Shown here piece after piece: positions 55,431-64,000 of a stretch of DNA of 64,000 nt. The notes beneath the pieces are model-generated. The model had not been told where the DNA came from. It did no database searches and saw only the letters and a list, made by a program, of their open reading frames with translations. The stretch comes from Acanthochromis polyacanthus (Eukaryota > Chordata > Actinopteri > Pomacentridae), in NCBI RefSeq assembly GCF_021347895.1, contig NC_067129.1, forward strand, positions 29,859,690 through 29,923,689, written 5' to 3'. The first letter of the stretch is position 1, and each line of letters opens with the position of its first letter. The position numbers were made by a program, and so were the translations under genes.

Positions 55431-56484
55431 ATAAATATGGGTAGGTCTGACACTAAAGTCAATGTAAGACTGGTATTTTCTACTTCCTACTTTGGTGTTA
55501 TTTGTGGCACAAGTGTCTTGCACAGTGACGTTGCTGCTGCTTTAAAATCCGACATTTAAGATAGCACATAATGATCAATTCAGGTCAACAAATCCATGTT
55601 TGTTGTCTGATTTGCAGACTTGGTCGACCTCGTGTACCACTAAGAAGAGGCATCATACCGGTGCTTGGTCAAAATCTTGCTCAATGTTCACATATCTCAA
55701 TGAAATAATATTAAAAATAATATTAATGCGAGGCCAGTGTGATAGATTTCTTATGTGCATTGAAGACACTTTGCATATGGAAATAAATAAAACCTGATGA
55801 CTCGGTTAAAAAGGGAAAGACATCAAACTGACACGACCCTTTGTTTCCTGCCAGCAGCGTTTACCTTTGATGTTTTTATATCCGTTGAAAATATAGATTA
55901 GCTGCTTAATCTGCCGTCCCGGTCCGAACACTGAGCACAATAAACAACGCTCAAACAAGCAATCAAGCTTTCTGTTTTGAAGGATTAAATGTTCTTACAG
56001 GAGGTGTGACAGCTCCGCACTGTTGACTGGAAAATGTCAGTGAAAGGAAAAAAAAAAAAAAGTCACCCGTCTCAGTTATTGTTTGAAAGCGTTTGAACTC
56101 CTGTAATGGTAAAAGCAATCAGCATCTGTTGTGTTCTGGAATCAGCTGAAGTTGTTTTAGCTTCATCTCCTGTTCAGATCAGATAGAAAACAGTTTTTGT
56201 TGCAGAAAACATCTGTCCATCTGATTTTAAGGTGATTTCTTGGTATAACATCGGATAAAATGTGACAAAAGGTTACAGATATTGTGTATTTTTTCAACAA
56301 TAATTGGTTTGTTAGTAAGTTTTCAGACTTGGCAACAGCTCATAATAGAGCTTTTGAAGCCGTATTGCTTTATTTGCACATTGTAACCTCACCAAGCAAA
56401 GTGACACATCTGTCTCAGAAGGCGGACCCGAACAGAAAGCCACACTACCAAGGCTGGTGGAACTGAGGAGGAGTTTTATTGTAA
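55431..56484. other. Intergenic, nothing recognised
   Basis: AT-rich sequence with a short poly-A run at 56047-56060 and no coding or repeat landmark. Confidence 0.4.
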
Positions 56485-56575
56485 GGGTCTACAGGCTGCA
56501 AGAGAGAGGCGTGTTGCAAAGTAGGCGTGTCGCAAAGCTTCGGGTCACTTTGCGACACGCCCACGTTAGCAACAG
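56485..56575. repeat. Left terminal inverted repeat of the protease transposon
   Basis: GGGTCTACAGGCTGCAAGAG then AGGCGTGTTGCAAAGTAGGC, GTGTCGCAAAGCTTCGGGTC and ACTTTGCGACACGCCCACG. Contains direct and inverted copies of GGCGTGTCGCAAAG. It pairs with 59537-59620. Confidence 0.85.
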
Positions 56576-58084
56576 TTGATTTCGTGATCTCGTTCACGTC
56601 AGAAAACACGCAAGATTTTGTTATCACCACTCTACTGTGTAGCGAACGTGCCCTCTGCTGGTCAGAGTTAGCCACTGAAGCTGGATAATACAATAATACA
56701 CACACAATCTCTAAATTTAACATAAAATATCCATAAAAATCCAATCACACACAATACAAAAGTATCCTAAATGAAATGTAAATTAAATTATGTACAATGA
56801 ATGTCACACTTTATATGTACAATGATTGCCACATGAACATCTAGAAAAATGTTACTGCCTTAAACGAAGCTTCATTAATAATGTCTGTATTACTCCCCAG
56901 TCAGACATCAGTGAAATAGCATCTTTTAAATAACAAATAATACCAAATATAGATCTCTTCAAAGCACAACAAAGTGGTGAGGTATGAGTGTGTGTGGGAT
57001 GAAAAATCAAAAGTCTCTGGAGGAATGCCTCAGAGAGGTCAGCTTCTGTATCTTGGGTTCTAGTTCCAATAGTTATTACTACATTGTCTTGATGGGGTCA
57101 TTTTTCTGTAAATGTAAATAAATAATTTATATCACAAGTGTAACATTTTGTGTCAGACTTTATTTGGTTGGATGATGAGAACAGTCCACAACATACACAA
57201 GACTGCTTTTGAATTTCATAGTCAGGTAACTACATTCATTTACTGATGAAGAATGATAGTCAGCCAGAGCTTTAAAACCATGACAATTGAAGTTAATTAC
57301 ATTCATCACCTTTTTAATATGTGTTGCTCTGCTGAGAAACAAAGTTGATTAAGAGCTCATTGCATCCACTGGCACATGTTCCTGTCAACATTCTAATTTG
57401 AAAAATGAAATCTATCAACCAAAAGACAAATAAACAAGTGAACTTTTTCACCAACCTTCAGCCTCTCATTGTCTTCCCAGTCATGATTCTAAATAGATGG
57501 AACATTCCAAGATAAACATATCAAAACTACACTAAATGTTTATTGATATAGTCGGTGGTCTTCCAAATGTCCATTTTTTGTCAGTTTGTAAAGGATGCTG
57601 TTGATGCAAGCAGCAAGAGTTTCACAAGTTCATGGTGACAATAAGTGAAATTTGAAAAAAGAAAACACTTAATATGTCTTCAAATATCATCTATTATAAT
57701 ATGCATCTCTGTCTCTGTTCAACTGTGGGGATTTTTTTTTTTATTACAGTCTAGCTCTCAGTTAGTTCTGATATTATTTCTAGATAGCCCTTGGTCTCTG
57801 ATCGGCAATGCCGATGTACGATTTATAATATTAGTGTAACTGTTTATTATTGTGTGTCAGGCTTATGACCGGTGGTTCAAACTTTCTAATAAAATGAAAC
57901 AAAGGACAAACATGACAAATACTATGGTGTGCTTCCTAGTGAGACCATTCAGGGGGCCTTAAACCAAGGCTGCCTGTTAGGGTTATTGGTGACAACACTG
58001 TCCTTTGAAGAAGGTCTTAATTACACATACATGTAAAGTCGCCATATTATATCACTCATTCTGTTGTTGTCACATATTCTTACA

Positions 58085-59488
58085 TCTGTGTCTTCATCAT
58101 CTGTTCTTTTCCGCTTCAGTCAGAAAACAGGTGAAAGACGGCCAGAAATCATGTACTTTCCCTCCTTAGTGAAATGGGCAAACCTTCTCCCATGCCCGAA
58201 GAAACAAAAAATAATCTAAGAAAAATAGTCATAGCACTGAAACGGCCAGCTAGGGATACAATATAACAATATTTTTATCTAACAAAGAAATCTAATCTCC
58301 TTTGTTAGATTTTTTTGATCTAACAAAGGTTAAATCAATCATACCCTTCCAGGATTAGGGTTTCCATAATAATGGAACACCACCATCTCCACAGAACTGG
58401 CATGTCGTCCTTATAGGAAGAGCACATTCCACAAATCCACAATGATTAACTTCATGTACATGTATGTTGCTGCTACTTTAAATATCCAAACTAGTTTGTC
58501 AAACTCACAGGAACTGTAACGATCAAATTATCGGTTCAACTTACAACAGTGAAGTCAAATAGATCACTAAGAATGAGGTACCAGGCGTACTGTGTCAGAA
58601 ACATTAAACAGGTTAAGGTACTGAAAATATGTTCAGCTAATTTGAAAGTTCCATGTTTGAAAGCTTACCATTATCATAAAAATGCCACAGTCATTTGCAT
58701 GTGTCTGTCTCGGAAGCCCCTGCACCATGATGGTAGAACAAATATCAAAATGTATCTAATACAATTTATTTTAAAAAGCATGGTATCATGATATTGCTTT
58801 GATGGGCCAAGTCAGTTTATATGGGGGTGTATATTAATACTAAAAAAGTTTTGAGCAAAATAGTTACAATATTCACTGCAGGCCACCCTCTTTTTGGGAC
58901 ACAGCAACAGAGGACACTTGATTCCCATAAATGCAGTTGTATCTTCTGATGAAGTAATGCAATCTTGAACACTGTTACCTCTATGTCTTTGCCTGTTTTT
59001 TCAATCCAGGGACCTGGAACCAGCTGCTTTGCAAGATCACTGTTATTTAAAGAAAATACGGTTACATAATGCCTCTTCTGTATTAGCATATTAACTTAAA
59101 ACAAAAATAATAGCTCTCTTTTCAAGTCTTACTTGACAAATACATAATATGAAATAATGTAAAAAACATATATCAAACACCGAAACATACGGACTGAGCA
59201 CAGTGGAGAATTTACACGAATTTATAAAACACCCTTGGTACACATAGTACACATATCCAGACAAAAGAGGACGTTTGGTCACCCTATTACAACACACATT
59301 GCAACGTTCAGTCATTCTTTTTGTGACGTTTACACAGCAACAGGCTGGTGTACTTCTGTTTCTTCAATGAAATAATATTACGTCGCCTATCACCATAGCT
59401 ATGAAACAACAACAACATGCAGCAAGTCGTTTACATTTATTACATGAAATATGCTAAAACTTACAGTGTGGACACGACCCGCCATGGT
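58085..59488 (-). pseudogene. Ulp1/SENP-like (C48) protease gene relic of the transposon
   Basis: Minus-strand pieces in order. A possible first exon is MAGRVHT with a GTAAGT donor (~59464-59484). Next is SDLAKQLVPGPWIEKTGKDI (~58979-59039). Then comes an exon ending at 58669 with LPRQTHANDCGIFMIM before a GTAAGC donor, where Q..NDCG.F is the Ulp1 active-site Gln/Cys motif. YAWYLILSDLFDFTV follows (58545-58589, clean acceptor and GTAAGT donor), then DDMPVLWRWWCSIIMETLIL (58335-58409), then HGRRFAHFTKEGKYMISGRL and SPVF-stop-LKRKR (58085-58194). Phases of the middle exons join exactly. The last exon lacks an AG acceptor and has a TGA where Arg is expected. The His/Asp part of the triad was not located. 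The gene is decayed. Confidence 0.6.
58545..58589 (-). CDS. Protease relic, 15-codon internal exon
   Basis: 45 nt between acceptor TTTCTGACACAG and donor GTT|GTAAGTTG encode YAWYLILSDLFDFTV. It is in phase 0 with both neighbours and directly follows the NDCGIFMIM exon, where SENP proteases have a conserved YA pair. Short, but strongly supported by splice sites and phase. Confidence 0.6.
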
Positions 59489-59536
59489 TAAGGATTCAGA
59501 TCCCATATCTCGCGTGTTTCTCCGTGACTGCTGGTG

Positions 59537-59620
59537 AGAGGCGTGTCGCGAAGTGACGCGAAGCTTTGCGAAACGCCTACTTTGCGACACGCCTCTCTCT
59601 TGCAGCCTGCAGACAGACCC
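59537..59620. repeat. Right terminal inverted repeat of the protease transposon
   Basis: Read inward on the minus strand: GGGTCTGTCTGCAGGCTGCA, AGAGAGAGGCGTGTCGCAAA, GTAGGCGTTTCGCAAAGCTT, CGCGTCACTTCGCGACACGC. The agreement with the left end makes this a certain inverted repeat. Confidence 0.85.
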
Positions 59621-60370
59621 GTCTCGGAAAACCAGGGTGCAGGAACGGGGAGCGGCTGATGTAGTGGGGGGGTTGGCCAGGTGGGTCTGGAGCTGGGATT
59701 CCCTGGCAGCCAGACGTTGGTGGGGGCAAGGTGTCCAGCGGGTGGCGAGGGGTTCGGAGGAGAGTAACTGGTCGGGGTTCCAGGGAGGGGTCCAGGCAGA
59801 AGGGGGGATCCAGATGGGGGGGGAACCGGTGCCGAATGGGTAGGGGAAAGTGGACGAGGGTTCTGGGTGGCGGAGATCCCGGACAGCTGGGTCTGGGTGA
59901 AGGCAGGAAAGAAACAAAGTTAAAAAGGTGTCAAAAACTCAGCAAACTTTCAGGAGGCTAGAGAGCAAACTGACTGTGGAATCTTGTTTAACAATCTGGC
60001 AGGGTGTGAAAGGATGAGCCAGTTCTTATTGCAGTGGAGAGTAATTGGAGTGATGTCCGTCAGCTGTCCGGGACCAACGGGGAAGGCTGATTACCTGAGT
60101 GGAGGCAGGTGTGAGCCTGCACTCTACTCAGGTGTCGCACTGGGGAAGGAACAGAGGCAGTGGAGAGGATGGGAGACCAGGAGGAGACAGAGGGAGAGAC
60201 AGGGACAGAGGAACGGATGGAAGACTGAAGGGAGAGACAGACAGAGAAACTGAGGAACAGAGAGAGAGAGAGGAGCATGAGAGGGAGAGGAAGAGAGGAA
60301 CACATGGGAAAAGGGGTATTTAGGATGTCAGGTGGGAAGGACAGAGGTGAGGAGGAAGCCCTGACAGGCT
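59621..60370. repeat. G/A-rich block, possible LTR-retroelement fragment
   Basis: Strongly purine-biased on the plus strand (GGGGGAACCGG, GGAGAGACAGGGACAGAGG runs), with CAGCTGTCCGGGACCAACGG in the middle and ending GAAGCCCTGACAG, similar to the GTGACAG end of fish LTRs. No paired LTR or target duplication was found. The 172-aa minus-strand frame here is compositional. Confidence 0.3.
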
Positions 60371-60829
60371 ACTTTTGGAAGCTATTTGTCAAATTTAATC
60401 AAATCTGGAAAATAATTTCAAATATTAAGTCACATGTTGTTTTAAAAATCTCATATTTCAGAACTTAACAGGCTGTAAGGATGTGTGAATTCCTGATATT
60501 TCACATGTGGATGAGTCAGACGTCACAATAAATCATTTAATATCAGAAGTAAAAATGCATTTCTGCTTTTGAATTTTGTCAGTATTTCTGTTTTCCTTCC
60601 ATTCCCATAAAGCACTTTTGTTCTGTGATGTGAAATATGAGGGTTGTATGCTGTAAATATTTAATTGCTACTCGAATAAACAGTCTCAACTGCAGCCTGC
60701 CGAAAAGGATCGATGTTTTCACAACACCTTTAGTGCCTTTCAGTTCAGAGAGTCTGAAGCAATCGGGACTAAAGTCAGCACCTTCGAGCCTGAAGCTGTG
60801 GTTCCCTGGCAGAACCTTCTGGGTTTAAG

Positions 60830-61250
60830 GGGGAGTTTCTGCCCCAAGCAAAGAAGTTTAAGTATCTCGGGATCTTGTTCACGAGTGATGAGAAAATAGA
60901 GCATGAGATGGACAGATAGATCGGTGCAGCGTTAGCAGTAATAAAGGCACTGGACCGACTGTCGTGGTGAAGAGGGAGCTGATCCAGAGGGTTACATTTA
61001 TAGGTCGATCCATCCCTCACCTACTGTCACGAGCTCTGGGTAGTGACCAAAGAAGGAGTTTCCTCTGTAGCATCACTGGGCTCAGCTTTAGATAAAGAAT
61101 GAAGAGCTCAGAGTAGAGTTGTCGCTTCTTCGTTTTGAAAGGATCCAGCTGAAATTGTTAATTTATCTGATTAAAATGCCTCCTGGTCACCTTTCTTTAG
61201 AGGTTTTCCAGGTGGAGACTCTGACTTGGACCCAGAAGTCTCCCACCAAA
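60830..61250 (+). pseudogene. Non-LTR retrotransposon reverse-transcriptase C-terminal fragment
   Basis: FKYLGILFTSDEKIEHEMDR-stop-IGAALAVIKAL followed by frame-broken TYCHELWVV matches the common fish RT segment F.YLGVLFTS.G..E.EIDRRIGAA..V and LTYGHELWV. It has several stops and frame changes, and is 5'- and 3'-truncated. Confidence 0.75.
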
Positions 61251-61570
61251 AATTGGAACCAATTTTTTTCTACGGATTCATTTGGTATTTAATATATACC
61301 AAACCTGAAGTTATAGATACAGCTTTCAATAAATCACAATAAAGGTGTAAATTAACCATGGGGAACATTTTTTGATGTTTAATCTTTTAAACCAGCAGCT
61401 TTTAAAGGCATGTTTTCTTTAAAAGAAACCAAAATGACACTATTTATCATAGCAAGAAACGATAAAGGTTTTCAACTTTCCAATGGTCTGTGAATGAAAG
61501 TTCTAGAACATCTTTGGTATTCTTAACTTTAAGAAGAACATTCTGGGAACCAAAAAAAAAAAAAAAGAAC
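61250..61570. repeat. Dispersed ~270-bp repeat, copy 1
   Basis: Shares GGAACCAA..TTTTT, CTAC(G/A)GATTCATTTG, CCAAACCTGAAGTT.TA.AT, GATGTTTAATC and ATTTATCATA.CAAGAAAC with 62525-62790, in the same order and orientation. Class unknown. Confidence 0.65.
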
Positions 61571-62524
61571 TTACCGCTGATAATATCACTTTACAGAACT
61601 TTCTCAGACCTTTTCTTCTAGCTGTGTCTAGAGGGGTAACATATCTCATCTGGCCTTGGAACACCTTGGAAAACTTTGCTGTCTTGCTTTTCCTTCTAGC
61701 GTTTCATAAAGTGGTATAATCTACAGGCTCATATGGAATGTTTTTCTAAGCGACTGTTGCATTCACATTTATTGTACCACGGTTTGAGAAATGATGGAGA
61801 CCAATATCTAAAACTGAAGCCATAACTGTCTATAAACCACCGCAGGAATGTTTTAGTTGAACCCATCCTTCAAAAAATCCCAAAAATCCTTCAGTTCAAT
61901 GTCACCAGGTAAAAATTTATTGCTTTAACTACAAAATGATGAACAGAATCCTTGCGTTTGACCCGGCAGTGTTGGTCTTGGGCAGCAGAAACCATCAGAC
62001 AGATGATGGTCGCCGAGCTGTGTTGCAGGATGATGAGATTAACCCGGAGATTGACATGATCTATGTTCCAGACCTTTGCCGTTGATTGTAAAACGCACCA
62101 ATGGCGGCGTGTAAATTCGGATGACTTCAGGAGGCTCAGATTGAGATTGATTTTTCCGACACGCTTCTGATGATGATAAACATGTGAGACGTACGGCACC
62201 GACAGCCTCATAAACACGAAGCTTTGCTTATATTGGTTATATGTTTACTCTGAGGTGTTTTTAAATGTCAAAGCTCGAGAGTGATAAAAGTTTATATGTG
62301 CTTTCAGAGCCCGGCAGTATTTTGCTCTGTCATTATTTGGCCGGGCATGTGGAGCATCTCAACGAGGGAGCTGAGGTCATCCAGATCAGTTTACAGGAAT
62401 CACTGTGTCCTTGTCTCTCCTCCAAGTTTCTCCTGAATCTCTTTTATTCTCCTCCTTTACATCCATATCAATGATTTCCTGTCATCTCGTTTTCTCTCCC
62501 AGCATCTGAGCAGCCAAACAAGAG

Positions 62525-62790
62525 TGGAACCAACTTTTTATTTTTCTGCAGATTCATTTGCATTTAACACAAACCAAACCTGAAGTTCTACATGCAGCTT
62601 CTAATTCATCAAGTGAGATCTGCAAATTAACTGTGTGAGATGTTTAATCATTTGAATCCCAAAACCCACCAGCAGGTTTTTCTTCTTCTTAATAATCTGA
62701 AATTACAACTTAAAAATTACACAATTTATCATATCAAGAAACTGTAAAAAAAAGTTCAGCTTTTTGACATTCTGTGAAATATATTGTTAA
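62525..62790. repeat. Dispersed ~270-bp repeat, copy 2
   Basis: Direct-oriented counterpart of 61250-61570, about 1.27 kb downstream. No terminal signals recognised. Confidence 0.65.
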
Positions 62791-63200
62791 TTATGATTTC
62801 TTAGGATATAGCAGTGAGGACAGCGTTGAACAGTTGAAGTGGGTAACACAGTTATATTATAAACTGATCCAATGAAATTTTTAATTTCAATGAAATAAAT
62901 TTCAATTCGAATAGCTTTTTTGTTTTTATTTTAAACACAACATGATACTGTAGGTGATTTTCTCCAGAAAGGAGTGTTGTAAAACTTAAAAAATACACTC
63001 TCCATGCTCTCTGAGACATTTATTAAGGATTAATCATATATTTATTTATGTGACACTGGCAATTTAGACATTCTTAATAGATCTGGAGATTTAAAGTTGG
63101 TATAGATGTGGACTATGAGGAAAATATTGTACTATACAGGTATAAACTATGAACAGTATGTAAGGGCTAAGATCTGACACACCTTGCCTGAATGTGTCCA

Positions 63201-63201
<1 letters not shown>

Positions 63202-63271
<70 letters not shown>
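63202..63271. repeat. (TG)n microsatellite
   Basis: Thirty-four or so uninterrupted TG dinucleotides, ending in a short T run. Confidence 0.97.
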
Positions 63272-63274
<3 letters not shown>

Positions 63275-64000
63275 TAAATTGACTTTATCAACCCTTTTGC
63301 AGTCCAGGGCTCCTTGTTCTTCATGTCACTGACTGTAATCCTGTGTAACTGTAAGCTAAAGATCATTATCATGCTACAGTTCTGTCCTTAAGGAGGCTTT
63401 TTCCGATGCTACATGGTTCCATTCTTTCTCCAAAATGATTCTAAGATTGGTTTGCTCTCATCGAGTGATGGAAACAAGAAGATTTCAAAGATTTCCACCA
63501 CCAGATGTCAAATACGCTGCAGCTGATTCTCATCCTGCCTTTTTTTTTTTTGGAAACGACCACCGTCTGTGGAAACCCCGGGCCCAGATCGATGCACCCT
63601 TTCCCCACAGTGTAAATTGGATGGCCAGGGATTGATTCATCTGAGAGCTCAGAGAGACTCAGAAACCTTTCCTCCTCATCTGCAGCAAACACACACAGAC
63701 ACACACATCTGCAACACACACAAGCAGGCATCTACATCCACAGTGGGCCTGCACAGCATCTTAACTCTCCTTAATCACGTAATGCGCTGTGAGTCCAGAC
63801 ACCTGGATCCTCTGCAGGCTGATCTCGATAATGGATCTGTGGCTCTCCAACACTTGACCTGGAGTGTAAGAACTGTGTGTACGTGCAAGCGGTCATTTGT
63901 CTGGCCTGGTCTGCACTGTCAACTCCCCCGCCCTCCGGAGGGCCGAGTGCAGGCAATTTGCTCGCTCGCACACAGTCACTGTACAGGTGCAGCCATTGTT
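63272..64000. other. Intergenic, candidate unique sequence at the right edge
   Basis: Balanced composition, a CA-rich scrap at 63690-63725 and no coding frame that I recognise. TGTAAATTGGATGGCCAGGG and the CCCGCCCTCCGGAGGGCCGA inverted repeat near 63927 are the only marks of note. Confidence 0.3.

Larger units (their letters stand above)
56485..59620 (-). mobile_element. ~3.1-kb DNA transposon with long TIRs and a Ulp1-type protease gene
   Basis: The two ends, 56485-56575 and 59537-59620, are inverted copies of about 85 bp, with only a few mismatches and a 4-bp length difference. Shared words are GGGTCT, CAGGCTGCAAGAGAGAGGCG, GCAAAGTAGGCGT and CGCAAAGCTTCG. The motif GGCGTGTCGCAAAG is iterated in both orientations within each end. 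On the minus strand, starting just inside the right end, are remnants of a spliced gene whose later exons encode a C48 (Ulp1/SENP) cysteine-protease domain. No target duplication was found. Some fish transposon superfamilies (for example the Zisupton/KDZ group) or Mutator-like elements may carry such proteases, but assignment is open. Confidence 0.7.

Noticed and set aside
59399..59917. 172-aa minus-strand Pro/Ser/Thr-rich ORF
   Set aside because: It crosses the right transposon terminus into G-rich DNA. Its composition explains the open frame, and no domain is visible.
25105..64000. Possible SGCD exons, expected from human gene order downstream of MRPL22
   Set aside because: No frame in this interval shows the delta-sarcoglycan transmembrane or Cys-rich C-terminal motifs. 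If synteny holds, the gene lies outside the window.

Overview
The window is teleost fish nuclear DNA. Its genes have short exons with GT-AG introns, the encoded proteins match vertebrate families, and the non-coding part is full of typical ray-finned fish repeats: Tc1/mariner relics, L2/CR1-type LINE tails ending in short microsatellites, a tRNA-derived SINE, hAT-like elements and (TG)n tracts. There are no bacterial operons, CRISPR arrays or prokaryotic signals. No database search was possible. Family names come from recognised motifs, and exon borders come from reading splice sites and checking that codon phases add up.

Region 1 (1-14959, minus strand) holds the first nine coding exons of GEMIN5, the WD40 RNA-binding subunit of the SMN complex. 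They encode about 442 residues, and the gene continues beyond the left edge. Its introns are repeat-rich, with a LINE tail, a SINE with clear target duplication, a recurring unclassified repeat and long degenerate arrays of a TTTTGGACAA-like motif.

Region 2 (15340-25058, plus strand) holds a complete seven-exon MRPL22 gene (mitochondrial ribosomal protein uL22m, 206 aa). It lies head to head with GEMIN5, with about 380 bp between the two start codons. GEMIN5 and MRPL22 are also neighbours in human (5q33.2), so this is conserved vertebrate synteny. MRPL22 introns hold a Tc1 relic, a nested pair of TIR elements with an unusual CpG-dense duplication, and a long 20-bp minisatellite whose degenerate flank is split by a TTAA-flanked MITE.

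Region 3 (25105-64000) has no intact host gene that I can support. It contains a broken coiled-coil gene (26899-28151), LINE reverse-transcriptase fragments, five Tc1/mariner relics across the window as a whole, a CGGBP1-like hAT element inside a ~250-bp tandem repeat, a hAT-type element with a TCTAGA-type target duplication that carries a solo LTR, and a ~3.1-kb element with ~85-bp terminal inverted repeats. That last element encloses a decayed multi-exon gene for a Ulp1/SENP-type cysteine protease. Several non-repetitive, homeodomain-site-rich blocks could be conserved non-coding elements. The most interesting item is the protease-bearing long-TIR transposon at 56485-59620, followed by the coiled-coil pseudogene, the CpG-dense duplication and the recurrent TTTTGGACAA array.
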